A stretch of DNA of 64,000 nt from Kitasatospora humi (GCF_020907985.1 NZ_JAJJPA010000018.1:62001-126000); one strand, 5' to 3'; shown: positions 13,932 to 22,811, numbered from the stretch's first letter. Notes: generated by a model not told the origin, from the letters alone. Translations and numbers: made by a program.

Positions 13932-14782
13932 GCGCTCTCACCGGCCAGGACCGGCTGCTGGCCGGTGATGCGGGCCCACTTGTCGAGCAAGTGCCCGGCC
14001 AGGTACCGCTCCGGCTGCACCATCACCAGGCGGCGGCCTTCGGCCCGGTCCGCGAATGGGGCCAGCGGCGTCGGGTACGGCAGGAACAGGGAGTTGTCGA
14101 CCAGCAGCGGCGCCCATCGCGGCCAGCCGTCGAACACCTCGGCCACGACGAGGCGGTGCTCGCCGAGCTGCCAGACCTGGCCGGGCTCGACCTGGTGCTC
14201 GGGCTCGCCGACGGTGACGCCGGCCAGGGCGAGCAGGTCCCCGCGGTTGGGCTGATCAGGCTGGCCTTCGGGTTCTTCCTGCGGTTCGTCCTGCTCCGCG
14301 TCGACCAGGCTGCTGCTGGCGCCGACATCGTTCAGGAGCGCGTCCAGCTGGGTGTGGTCGAAGCCGGTGGCGGCGAACAGGTCTGGGTCCACCGCTTCCA
14401 GGCCGTTCAGCATGTCGGCGAGCCCTTCGCCGTCCCATCCGCCCTTGGTCGTCAGGTGGTTGGAGGCGATCAGGTATGCCTCGGCGTGCGCGTCGTCCAC
14501 CGATGCCCAGCCTCGGACGACGGGCACCGTCCAGGTGCCGTCCTCGGCGACGACGACGCCCTCCGGCGCTGGCTTGCCACTACCGTGGCGCCGCTGCAGC
14601 GTGTCGTAGCGGCCGTGCCCGGCGACCAGTCGGCCAGTGCGCTCATCGAGCAGGCCAGGCTCGGTGAAGTCGAAGCGGTCAACGGACGCGTCCAGCCCGC
14701 CGTCGTCGTGACCCTTGGGGTTGCGTTCGGCGGGCCGGATCTCGTCCAGCGGCATGTACTCGATGTATCGGGGGGCAGCCAT
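13928..14782 (-). CDS. ParB/Sulfiredoxin-fold protein with truncated DNA-methylase-like C-terminus
   Basis: The product is 284 aa. Residues about 8-130 match the ParB N-terminal domain found in front of phage DNA methylases (MPLDEIRPAERNPKGHD, then RLVAGHGRYDTL and AYLIASNHLT). The C-terminal part keeps the ending typical of adenine methylases (QPERYLAGHLLDKWARITG) and a WQLGEHRLVVAEVF segment, but the SAM and DPPY motifs are missing, so it should not methylate. It may recognise DNA for the transglycosylases. ATG at 14782 has no ribosome site and lies 8 nt after a TAGGTT -10 box, which suggests a leaderless message. Confidence 0.75.
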   Translation of the reverse strand: MAAPRYIEYMPLDEIRPAERNPKGHDDGGLDASVDRFDFTEPGLLDERTGRLVAGHGRYDTLQRRHGSGKPAPEGVVVAEDGTWTVPVVRGWASVDDAHAEAYLIASNHLTTKGGWDGEGLADMLNGLEAVDPDLFAATGFDHTQLDALLNDVGASSSLVDAEQDEPQEEPEGQPDQPNRGDLLALAGVTVGEPEHQVEPGQVWQLGEHRLVVAEVFDGWPRWAPLLVDNSLFLPYPTPLAPFADRAEGRRLVMVQPERYLAGHLLDKWARITGQQPVLAGESA

Positions 14783-14790
14783 GAGCGGGA

Positions 14791-14819
14791 AACCTAAGTG
14801 CCATGGCCCGTAAGGTCGC
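14791..14819 (-). promoter_or_regulatory. Putative phage-type promoter of the deazaguanine operon (GCGACC, 17 bp, TAGGTT)
   Basis: GCGACC (14814-14819) and TAGGTT (14791-14796) are 17 bp apart on the minus strand. The -10 box ends 8 nt before the ATG of the ParB-like gene, which places the transcription start at or next to the ATG. The same geometry is seen at 32119-32147. Confidence 0.5.
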
Positions 14820-15069
14820 GCCGACCTCGCCACCCCTTCCTGGCTGCATCGACCGCGACGTGGTCCGACCTCTGCTTGGCCTGAGTGATCGGGATGCGAC
14901 AGCAAACGGGCATCACCTCGACGAGACCGGCGCCAATCAGGTCCCGATCCGTCTCTGCACCAGTCCACCAAGGCGGACCCACCTGACCTGGTGAAGCGTC
15001 AGCGTGGCAGGCTGTACAACAGGTTGGAGACCGCAGTCGGAATTACGTGAGATCTCGACGGGGCAGCAC

Positions 15070-16509
15070 ATGGCACGTCAGGTGTGGCAGAGCGAACGGC
15101 GCCTCACAGCGATTGGGCGCACCACCCTGTCTGTCCCCGCACGCCAGGCCGTTACCGACCTGCAGATCACCCCCACCACCACCGTCTTGGACTACGGCTG
15201 CGGACGGGGTGGGGACGTGCGAGGGCTCGAGGGCATGGCCGTCCCGGCAGTCGGCTGGGATCCGTTCTACCAACCGGACGGGCGGGTGCAACCAGCGGAT
15301 GTCGTTCTGCTCACCTACGTGCTGAACATCATCGAGGATCCGTCGGAGCGCCGCGCGACCCTGCGGCAGGCATGGGATCTTGCTGGCTCCCTTCTGGTTG
15401 TCTCCACGCGCTTGACCTGGGAGAGGACCAAGGTCCGCGGCGACGAGTATGCAGATGGGCTACTCACCAGCCGGAATACCTTCCAGCACCTGTTCAGCCC
15501 GAGTGAGCTTCGCGGCTTCGTGCAGGAGGTCACCGGCGTGCGGTGCGTCGCCGCGGCGCCCGGCATCATCTACGCCTTCAAGGACGACTCGTCCCGGCTG
15601 GGGTATCTCGCCCGCCGCATTCTGCCGTCTGCGCAGTGGCTCAGCTCGAACGACAGTGCAAGCGCGATCGCTGCCGTCGTGGATCACGCCGAGCGCCGAG
15701 GCCGGCTTCCGAGGCTGGAGGAGATGCCTCAGCAGATGGCCGAGATCCTCGGTCATGTGCAACCTCCTGACCTCCAGCGGCTGGTGCGTCGTACCGCTGA
15801 ACCAGCCAAGGTGGACGCCGGTGCCAGGCGTTCAACCCTGGACACCCTGCTGTTCCTCGCGGTCGAACTCTTCAACGGGCGGGGGCCGTTCAGCAGCCTG
15901 CCCCTGTCCGTCCAGCTGGACGTCCGCGCGTTCTTCTCCTCGTACGTGGAGGCCTGCCGCCGCGCCGATCGCTTGCTGCTCAAACTGCGGGACGACGCAT
16001 ACGTGCTCGGAGCGATGCAAGCGTCAGCGGCTGGGAAGGTGACAGGCACCGCGCTGTACGTCCATCGGCGGGCAGTGCTCCGGCTACCGACGGTGCTACG
16101 CCTTTATGAGCACTGCGCGGCGGTCGCGGCCGGGCGTCCGGCCGACTGGAGCATCGTAAAGCTGTGCCACCAGGGACGCGCCGCGAGTTGGATGGATTAC
16201 CCGGACTTCGACCGCGATCCCCACCCCCAGCTGAGCTCCTCGTACAGTGTCGACCTACGAACCTTGGAGCCCGTGTACTCCTCGTACGTTGATGCTCCCG
16301 ATCGTCCGGTGCTCCACCGCAAGCACGAGTTCCTTGCCCCCGACGACCCCGATGCCGCGAAGTACAGGCGGTTGAGCAGGGCCGAAATGCAGGCCGGTCT
16401 CTACGCGAATCCCCACCTGATCGGCACAGCGACAGGCTGGCAGGCTGAGCTCCAACGCTGCGAGCGCGAACTGCGCGGGCACCGTCTTATCCGCCGGCCG
16501 GTGGCCTGA
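15070..16509 (+). CDS. DNA phosphorothioation-associated methyltransferase (TIGR04096 type)
   Basis: The product is 479 aa from the ATG at 15070; an upstream GTG at 15004 would add 22 residues without homology support. VLDYGCGRGGDVRGL (about residues 41-55) is a class I methyltransferase motif I, VLLTYVLNIIEDP (about 80-92) is motif IV-like. Length, motif order and position beside dndA match the family described as DNA phosphorothioation-associated putative methyltransferase. Its target is unknown. It converges on dndA with only 20 bp between the stop codons. Confidence 0.85.
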   Translation: MARQVWQSERRLTAIGRTTLSVPARQAVTDLQITPTTTVLDYGCGRGGDVRGLEGMAVPAVGWDPFYQPDGRVQPADVVLLTYVLNIIEDPSERRATLRQAWDLAGSLLVVSTRLTWERTKVRGDEYADGLLTSRNTFQHLFSPSELRGFVQEVTGVRCVAAAPGIIYAFKDDSSRLGYLARRILPSAQWLSSNDSASAIAAVVDHAERRGRLPRLEEMPQQMAEILGHVQPPDLQRLVRRTAEPAKVDAGARRSTLDTLLFLAVELFNGRGPFSSLPLSVQLDVRAFFSSYVEACRRADRLLLKLRDDAYVLGAMQASAAGKVTGTALYVHRRAVLRLPTVLRLYEHCAAVAAGRPADWSIVKLCHQGRAASWMDYPDFDRDPHPQLSSSYSVDLRTLEPVYSSYVDAPDRPVLHRKHEFLAPDDPDAAKYRRLSRAEMQAGLYANPHLIGTATGWQAELQRCERELRGHRLIRRPVA

Positions 16510-16529
16510 TGGACAGCCACCGACCTCGT

Positions 16530-17663
16530 CTACGGCTGCAGCCACGCGACCGCCGCAGCGATCTCCTTCGGATCAAAGTCCTCAACCTGCGAGGGGAACC
16601 ACGACAGTCGCAGCCCGTTGTGCGCTTGTTCCTCGGGCAAGCCCATCGCGGTGAGCACATGGCTCGGCGTGTAGGAGGCGCTGGTGCACGCAGAACCCGT
16701 CGCCACGGCGGCAACATGCTTCAGCCGAACGATCAGGGCCTCGGCGTCCACTCCGTCGAACGACACGTTGAGGATGTGCGGCACCCCCTGCTCGGCGTCG
16801 CCGTTCACGTGGAAGCGAGTGGCAGAGAGGGCTTCCAGCAGCCGCTCCCGGAATGCGAGGCTCCCGGCGAGCCAGGACGCGTGCTCTGCGCGGAAGATCT
16901 CTTCCGCCTTCGCCAGGCCCATGATCAGCGGCACCGGCAGAGTCCCGGGCCGCAGCTTGCGCTCCTGACCGCCACCGAACATCAGCGGCTGCAGCGGCAC
17001 CTTCTCCCAGCCGCGCCGGCGCGTCAGGAGGGCCCCGACGCCCTTCGGCGCACCGATCTTGTGGCCGCTAATGCTGATCATGTCGATGGGTGCCGTCAGG
17101 TCCTTCGGCAGCTTGCCGAAGCCCTGCGCTGCGTCCACGTGCAGGTACGTCGGTGTCTGGCTCAGCAAGTGGGCGAGTTCAGCAACGGGCTGGATGGCCC
17201 CGGTCTCGTTGTTCACGTGCATGAGCGAGACGAGCAGAGTGTCGGGGCGCAGCCGCTCGGCGACAGCCTCCACGCTCACTCGTCCGTGGGAATCTGGCGT
17301 GAGGAAGTCGACGTCGAAGCCGCGGGTCTTCAGGTGTTCAAGGGGCTCGATGACGGCCTTGTGCTCGATGGCGGAGCTAATGATGTGGCGCCGACCGGTC
17401 TGCTCCCCGTGCGGGGCGAGTCCGAGCAGCGCGATGTTGTTGCTCTCCGTGGCACCACTCGTGAAGATCAACTCTTCTGGGTTGGCTGCCATCTGGGATG
17501 CGAGCTGCTCGCGAGCCTGCTGGACGGCTTTCTTCGCGCGCGTACCGAACTCGTGGGTGCGGCTTCCGGCATTGCCGAAGTCCTCTGTCATCCAGTGCAT
17601 GACCACGTCAGCCACGCGCTGGTCGACTCGAGTAGTCGCCGCAACGTCCAGGTAGTTCACCAC
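16530..17663 (-). CDS. dndA: Cysteine desulfurase of the Dnd system
   Basis: The product is 377 aa from the GTG at 17663, which has GGAGGG upstream; another GTG follows and an ATG lies 5 codons before. It is a type V aminotransferase: SGATESNN, HVNNETGAIQP, SISGHKIGAPKG (PLP Lys near residue 202) and ATGSACTSASY (persulfide Cys near 326). DndA takes sulfur from cysteine and passes it to DndC for phosphorothioate formation in the DNA backbone. It is divergent from dndBCDE, the same arrangement as in Streptomyces lividans. Confidence 0.95.
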   Translation of the reverse strand: MVNYLDVAATTRVDQRVADVVMHWMTEDFGNAGSRTHEFGTRAKKAVQQAREQLASQMAANPEELIFTSGATESNNIALLGLAPHGEQTGRRHIISSAIEHKAVIEPLEHLKTRGFDVDFLTPDSHGRVSVEAVAERLRPDTLLVSLMHVNNETGAIQPVAELAHLLSQTPTYLHVDAAQGFGKLPKDLTAPIDMISISGHKIGAPKGVGALLTRRRGWEKVPLQPLMFGGGQERKLRPGTLPVPLIMGLAKAEEIFRAEHASWLAGSLAFRERLLEALSATRFHVNGDAEQGVPHILNVSFDGVDAEALIVRLKHVAAVATGSACTSASYTPSHVLTAMGLPEEQAHNGLRLSWFPSQVEDFDPKEIAAAVAWLQP

Positions 17664-17715
17664 AGCCGCCCTCCGCATCCCAGATTTAGGACCATGCCGG
17701 ACACGAAACTCAAGA

Positions 17716-17745
17716 GACGTACCCGCGTGAAATCATAGACGTACC
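17716..17745. promoter_or_regulatory. Direct repeats in the dndA-dndB divergent promoter
   Basis: GACGTACC occurs at 17716-17723 and again at 17738-17745, exactly 22 bp apart, so both lie on the same face of the helix. A TAAAGT -10-like box follows, about 10 nt before the dndB GTG. The repeats could bind an autoregulator; DndB itself is a known repressor in some phosphorothioation systems. Confidence 0.4.
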
Positions 17746-17763
17746 TGGGATAAAGTCACGCAC

Positions 17764-18897
17764 GTGGGATCACGTACATCGTCCAAGACGAAGCACTCAA
17801 CGACATCGACGGGCTTCGAGTACACGTTCCCGGCCATCCGTGGGATCCAGGCTGGTCGGGAGTTCTACGTATCGATGTGCCCGCTACGCCTGATCCCGAA
17901 GATGTTCATGTTCGACGAGGAGGGGCTGCCACCTGAGGTGCGCGCCCAGCGCGTCCTCAACAAGGGCCGCCTGCCCGCGCTGACTCGATACCTCCTCGAC
18001 AACCCGGGCGACTACGTGTTCAGCGCGCTGACCGCGTCGATCGATGGTGACCTGCGCTTCAGCGGCGTCAGCGACGAGGGCGCCGGCATGCGGATCGGTC
18101 AGATTCACATCCCGATGGACGCACGGTTCCTGATCAACGACGGCCAGCACCGGCGGGCCGCGATCGAGGTCGCGCTCCAGGAGAACCCCGACCTCGGCGA
18201 CGAGACGATCGCCGTGGTGTTCTTCCATGACACCGGGCTCGCACGGTGCCAGCAGATGTTCGCCGACCTCAACCGCCACGCAGTGCGCCCATCCCGCTCG
18301 ATCGGCGTGCTCTACGACCATCGCGACGACCTGGCGCAGCTCACCAAGCTGCTCGCTCTCAAGTCACCCGTCTTCAAGGGATGCGTCGAGATGGAGCAGA
18401 GCACCCTGTCGAGCCGGTCACGGCGCCTGTTCACGCTGAGCGCGATCTACTCCGGGACGCAGGCCCTTCTCCAGGGCCTGGAGGTCGACAAGAAGGAAGC
18501 CTCCGGCCTCGCACAGGCATACTGGGAGGCTGTCGACCGGACCATCCCCGAGTGGGAGCTGGTGCGAGACCGCTCGCTGTGCGCCCCCGACGTGCGGCGG
18601 GATTTCCTCCACTCGCACAGCCTCGCGCTCCACGCGCTGGGCCGCGTGGGCAACTCGCTCCTGCGGGAGTCGACCGACCCAGTCCGGTGGCAGCCAGCTG
18701 TGAACCGCCTCAAGGACGTGGACTGGGGTCGGTCGAATGCCGATTGGAGCGGTCGCGCGATCTTGGGCGGACGGGTATCCAAAAGCCACCAGAACCTTGC
18801 CTTGACCACCAACTACCTGCGCTTGCGCCTCGGCCTGCCGCTCACCCCCGAGGAGCAGCAGGCCGAAGAGGCGTTCAGCCACCGAGGAGACGCATGA
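17764..18897 (+). CDS. dndB: DNA phosphorothioation protein DndB (DGQHR domain)
   Basis: The product is 377 aa. The DGQHR signature is at residues 126-131 (LINDGQHRRAAI). DndB is not needed for the sulfur chemistry but influences modification frequency and transcription in known systems. GTG start; no strong ribosome site is visible and the upstream -10-like box is close, so the mRNA may have a very short leader. It overlaps dndC by ATGA. Confidence 0.92.
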   Translation: MGSRTSSKTKHSTTSTGFEYTFPAIRGIQAGREFYVSMCPLRLIPKMFMFDEEGLPPEVRAQRVLNKGRLPALTRYLLDNPGDYVFSALTASIDGDLRFSGVSDEGAGMRIGQIHIPMDARFLINDGQHRRAAIEVALQENPDLGDETIAVVFFHDTGLARCQQMFADLNRHAVRPSRSIGVLYDHRDDLAQLTKLLALKSPVFKGCVEMEQSTLSSRSRRLFTLSAIYSGTQALLQGLEVDKKEASGLAQAYWEAVDRTIPEWELVRDRSLCAPDVRRDFLHSHSLALHALGRVGNSLLRESTDPVRWQPAVNRLKDVDWGRSNADWSGRAILGGRVSKSHQNLALTTNYLRLRLGLPLTPEEQQAEEAFSHRGDA

Positions 18898-20384
18898 GCA
18901 CCCCGACGCGTACTGCACCGTTCCAGGGCAGGAAACTCGCGGAGGTCGTCAGTGAACTCACCGACGAGATCCGCGAGCTGTATATCGCGGACGAGGTGCC
19001 ATGGGTCGTCGGCTACAGCGGTGGCAAGGACTCCACCGCGATCCTGCAGCTGGTGTGGCTCGCCCTGAAGGGGCTGCCGGCGGAGCAGCGGACCAAGCCT
19101 GTCCATGTGATCAGCACGGACACCTTGGTCGAGAACCCAATCGTAGCCAGCTGGGTCACACAGTCACTCGAGACCATGAGCGAGGCTGCGGCCAAGCAAG
19201 ACCTCCCGATCCAGCCCCATCGCCTCACTCCCGTCGTGAAGGACACCTTCTGGGTCAACCTGATCGGCCGCGGCTACCCCGCCCCCCGGCCGAAGTTCCG
19301 CTGGTGCACGGAACGACTCAAGATCCGCCCGTCGAACAAGTTCATCCGCGACGTCGTCAAGCGTCATGGTGAAGCGATCCTCGTCCTCGGCATCCGCAAG
19401 GCCGAGAGCCAGGCTCGCGCGAAGGCCATGGCCAAGCACGAGAAGCGCCGGGTCCGCGACCGGTTGTCCCCCAACGGCAACCTGCCGAACTCGTTGGTCT
19501 ACAGCCCCGTCGAGGACTGGACCAACGACGAGGTGTGGATGTTCCTGATGCAGCAGGCCAACCCTTGGGGGCACAACAACAAGGACCTGCTCACCATGTA
19601 CCAAGGGGCCTCCAGCGACGGGGAGTGCCCGCTGGTCGTGGACAACACCACGCCCTCTTGTGGCGATAGCCGGTTCGGCTGCTGGACTTGCACGCTGGTC
19701 GAGCAGGACAAGTCCATGTCCGCGATGATCTCGAACGACGACGAGAAGCTGTGGATGCAGCCCCTTCTCGAGCTCCGCAACAGGCTGGACGTGCCCGACG
19801 ACAAGCCACTGCGCGACTTCCGCCGGATGAACGGCCAGGTCCAGCTCTTCGGCGACCGGGTCATCCACGGCCCCTACACCCAGGAAGCCCGAGCAGACTG
19901 GCTTAAGCAGCTCCTGGAGGCCCAGAACCACGTCCGGACGAACGCGCCGGCACACGTGCAGAACATCGAGCTCATCACGATGGAGGAGCTGCACGAGATC
20001 CGGCGCATCTGGGTCTTCGACAAGCACGAGGTCGAGGACATCCTCCCCGGGCTGTACGAGAAGATCACCGGAGAGAAGTTCCCGGGGCGGCCCGTTGACG
20101 CGCACCTCGCCCTGGAAGCCGACAACATGGCCATCCTGAAGCAGGTGTGCGATGGCGACGAGCTCCACTACTCCACCCTCCGAGAACTCCTGGCCGTTGA
20201 GCGTAACTACCGCAAGATGGGTCGCCGGGCTGGGCTCTACGACAATCTGGCGAAGGCAATCAAGAAGGGATACTACAAGGACGCGCAGGACGCCCTTGAT
20301 TTCCAACTTGAAAACCTAGGGATCGAACCTTCCACAGAAAACTCCACGGACGCGAGCGAGAAGACCACCAATGCACCTGCGTAA
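18894..20384 (+). CDS. dndC: DNA phosphorothioation protein DndC (PAPS-reductase-like)
   Basis: The product is 496 aa, starting at the ATG that overlaps the dndB stop. GYSGGKDSTAIL near residue 39 is the PP-loop of ATP pyrophosphatases. RWCTERLKI (about 139-147), and CGDSRFGCWTC (about 257-267) provide the four Cys of the 4Fe-4S cluster. It activates the DNA backbone with ATP and inserts sulfur donated by DndA. Neighbours and length match DndC. It should not be mistaken for QueC, which is much shorter and lacks this cluster spacing. Confidence 0.95.
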   Translation: MSTPTRTAPFQGRKLAEVVSELTDEIRELYIADEVPWVVGYSGGKDSTAILQLVWLALKGLPAEQRTKPVHVISTDTLVENPIVASWVTQSLETMSEAAAKQDLPIQPHRLTPVVKDTFWVNLIGRGYPAPRPKFRWCTERLKIRPSNKFIRDVVKRHGEAILVLGIRKAESQARAKAMAKHEKRRVRDRLSPNGNLPNSLVYSPVEDWTNDEVWMFLMQQANPWGHNNKDLLTMYQGASSDGECPLVVDNTTPSCGDSRFGCWTCTLVEQDKSMSAMISNDDEKLWMQPLLELRNRLDVPDDKPLRDFRRMNGQVQLFGDRVIHGPYTQEARADWLKQLLEAQNHVRTNAPAHVQNIELITMEELHEIRRIWVFDKHEVEDILPGLYEKITGEKFPGRPVDAHLALEADNMAILKQVCDGDELHYSTLRELLAVERNYRKMGRRAGLYDNLAKAIKKGYYKDAQDALDFQLENLGIEPSTENSTDASEKTTNAPA

Positions 20385-22389
20385 GATCACTCTCCGGGAC
20401 TTTGGCGCCTACCGCGGAGAGCAGTCTCTGGTCCTCGCCACCAAGAAGAACAAGCCGATCATTTTGATCGGCGGCTTGAATGGCTGCGGAAAGACCACGC
20501 TGCTGGAGGCAATCCAGCTTGCACTCTACGGCTCGCGCTCCCAGTCCACCCGGGGCTCTTACCATAAGTACCTCCGGGACAGCATCAACCGTTCCGCCGA
20601 CCCCAGTGTTGGCGCCTCTGTCACTGTCGAATTCTCTATCATCGCCGACAGCGAGGAGCGGATCTACAAGGTAGAGAGGAAGTGGCGAATCGAGGATGAC
20701 AAGGTTCGCGAGTTCCTTCAGGTCTATCTCAACGGCAGCAAGAACCCGAACGGGATGTTCAGCCAAGGCTGGACTGACCACGTGGATGAGATTCTTCCGC
20801 TGGATGTCGCCTCTCTATTCTTCTTTGATGGCGAGAAGATCGAGGCCCTGGCCGACCCTCAGCGCTCAGCCGACGTCATCAAGTCCGCTGTCCAGTCATT
20901 GCTCGGTGTCGATCTAGTTGAGCAGCTGCGGACTGACCTGCGCGTCGTCCAGCGTCGGGCAGAGGAAGAGCGGAACTCCGACAAGCAAGCCTCGGACGTT
21001 ATCGACAGTATCGAGGCTGAGCTGCAGGCTGCGCAGCAGAGGGTCGACTCAGCCAAGCAGGAAATGGCTTCGCTGAACCCCCAGCTCGAAAAGGCCAAGA
21101 ACAAACTGAGCGACGCTCAGAAGCGGTTTGAGAAGGAGGGCGGAGCCGTCTTCGAGCGGCACGCCGAGCTCACCGCTCAGAGCAAGCAGCTCCAGAAGCA
21201 GCTCCAAGAAGTCGAGCAAGAGTTGCGAACGGCCATCGCAGGCGGCCCGCTCCCCCTTCTGCTCGTGAAGGATCTGCTCTCCACGGTCCGCGAGCACGCC
21301 CAGCGCGAGCACACCGCAACGCAGGCAGCAGAGGTTCTGGACGCACTGGAGAAGCGAGACCAGTGGCTGGTCGAGCTGTTGGAGAAGGCAGTGCCGGCCA
21401 CCGCCGCGTCGGACATCGCACGCGAGTTGGAGTCAGATCGCGACCGCCGGAACCAGGATGCTCTGTCCCCGCGACAGCTCAATCTCCCCCATGACATGCT
21501 CGTCCAGCTGAGCTCACTCGACCAGAGCCTGGCCGGGAGCTGGACAGCTGCAAAGAAGCTCGTGAAGCGGGCCAACGACCTGTCTGCTGAGCGCGACACT
21601 GTCGATGAGCTCCTTGCGAGTGCCACCTCCGGTAAGAAGGACCGCGGGACAGCCGCAACGGCCATCACGGAGTTGATGGAGAGTCGCGACGAAGCACTGC
21701 TGGAGGTCGGAACGCTTGAAGCTCTCATCGCGAAGGCGGCAGAGGCTCAAGAGGAGGCAACGACTCGGCGCGCTGAACTCCAGATCACGCGTGACCGCGC
21801 CAAGAGGGAGAACGCCAAGAAAGAGCGCACCTCGAACGAGTTGCAGCGCCTTGAGGACTATACGGAGCGCGCACGAGACACGCTGGCGAGGTACGCGGCG
21901 GGGCTCATCGCGGAGAGCATTGACAAGCTTGAGGTAGCCGTCCTTGAGAGTCTTCGTCAGCTCATGCGGAAGTCCGGCCTCATTCGTGACCTGAATATCG
22001 ACACAGACAAGTACACGCTGAACCTCATCGGCAACGATGGTGAGCCCCTGGACCGCGCTCGACTCTCTGCCGGAGAGCGGCAGCTCCTTGCCGTATCCCT
22101 TCTCTGGGGAGTGGCTCGTGTAGCCGGCAACGAACTGCCGAGCGTGATCGATACGCCGCTCGGACGTCTCGACAGCTACCACCGCGAGCACCTGGTGGAG
22201 CGGTACTTCCCGCACGCCAACGACCAGGTTCTTCTGCTGTCAACGGACGAGGAGATCGACGAGCAGTTGTACAACCGCCTCAAGAAGTCGATTGCTCATA
22301 CCTACACCCTTGTCCATGACGACGCTGCACTCACGACCACGGTCCACAAGGGCTACTTCTGGACGACCGGAGTTCCGAATGTCGCTTGA
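20371..22389 (+). CDS. dndD: DNA phosphorothioation ATPase DndD (SMC/Rad50-like)
   Basis: The product is 672 aa. Walker A GGLNGCGKTT is at residues 34-43, long coiled coils fill about 190-520, and the ABC signature LSAGERQLL with a Walker B (LPSVIDTPLGRLD) is near residues 565-600. It is thought to nick or open DNA for sulfur insertion. It overlaps dndC by 14 nt and dndE by 11 nt. Its codon use is clearly less G/C-rich than the flanking phage genes, which suggests separate acquisition of the dnd locus. Confidence 0.94.
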   Translation: MHLRKITLRDFGAYRGEQSLVLATKKNKPIILIGGLNGCGKTTLLEAIQLALYGSRSQSTRGSYHKYLRDSINRSADPSVGASVTVEFSIIADSEERIYKVERKWRIEDDKVREFLQVYLNGSKNPNGMFSQGWTDHVDEILPLDVASLFFFDGEKIEALADPQRSADVIKSAVQSLLGVDLVEQLRTDLRVVQRRAEEERNSDKQASDVIDSIEAELQAAQQRVDSAKQEMASLNPQLEKAKNKLSDAQKRFEKEGGAVFERHAELTAQSKQLQKQLQEVEQELRTAIAGGPLPLLLVKDLLSTVREHAQREHTATQAAEVLDALEKRDQWLVELLEKAVPATAASDIARELESDRDRRNQDALSPRQLNLPHDMLVQLSSLDQSLAGSWTAAKKLVKRANDLSAERDTVDELLASATSGKKDRGTAATAITELMESRDEALLEVGTLEALIAKAAEAQEEATTRRAELQITRDRAKRENAKKERTSNELQRLEDYTERARDTLARYAAGLIAESIDKLEVAVLESLRQLMRKSGLIRDLNIDTDKYTLNLIGNDGEPLDRARLSAGERQLLAVSLLWGVARVAGNELPSVIDTPLGRLDSYHREHLVERYFPHANDQVLLLSTDEEIDEQLYNRLKKSIAHTYTLVHDDAALTTTVHKGYFWTTGVPNVA

Positions 22390-22759
22390 TCACATCAAAT
22401 TGTCACAGACCGGTAAGGACCAGCTGGTCCGTCTCAAGCGCGTGACGGGCATCAAGCACTGGAATGTCCTGTGCCGGTGGGCGTTGATGTTCTCTCTGCA
22501 GGACTCATCGACACCACTGGTCCGGGAGATCGTTGCCGACTCCAACGTCACGATGGACTGGAAGACGTTCGCCGGCAGTGAGTACGGCGACATCTACCTC
22601 GCCCTGATCAAGGCGCGCTGTCTTCAGGACGGCGAGGAGCCCACCGACGAGGCTGTCTCTCGCACCCTGACGATCCATCTCCACCGTGGCATTGGGTACC
22701 TCGCGGGACGCCAGGACCTTGAAAGTGTGCACGACCTGGTCATGACGGTAGCTGCGTGA
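22379..22759 (+). CDS. dndE: DNA phosphorothioation protein DndE
   Basis: The product is 126 aa, from an ATG that overlaps the end of dndD. It opens MSLDHIKLSQTGKDQL, has IKHWNVLCRWALMFSL near residues 25-40 and ends in a helical segment HLHRGIGYLAGR. This is the small all-helical DndE that binds nicked DNA and completes the core DndABCDE set. It is followed by a strong bidirectional terminator. Confidence 0.92.
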   Translation: MSLDHIKLSQTGKDQLVRLKRVTGIKHWNVLCRWALMFSLQDSSTPLVREIVADSNVTMDWKTFAGSEYGDIYLALIKARCLQDGEEPTDEAVSRTLTIHLHRGIGYLAGRQDLESVHDLVMTVAA

Positions 22760-22762
22760 TGT

Positions 22763-22806
22763 GAGTCTGGCGGGCCCCCAAACCAGCACAGGGGTCCGCC
22801 AGACTC
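22763..22806. terminator. Bidirectional terminator between dndE and the GHKL gene
   Basis: Arms of 11 bp (GAGTCTGGCGG and its complement) flank an inner CCCCC/GGGG pairing. The hairpin lies between two convergent transcription units. Confidence 0.75.
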
Positions 22807-22811
22807 TTGGC

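Noticed and set aside
18894..20384. DndC as a possible QueC for the deazaguanine pathway
   Set aside because: Length, Fe-S cysteine spacing and operon with dndB, dndD and dndE are those of DndC; QueC is much shorter.
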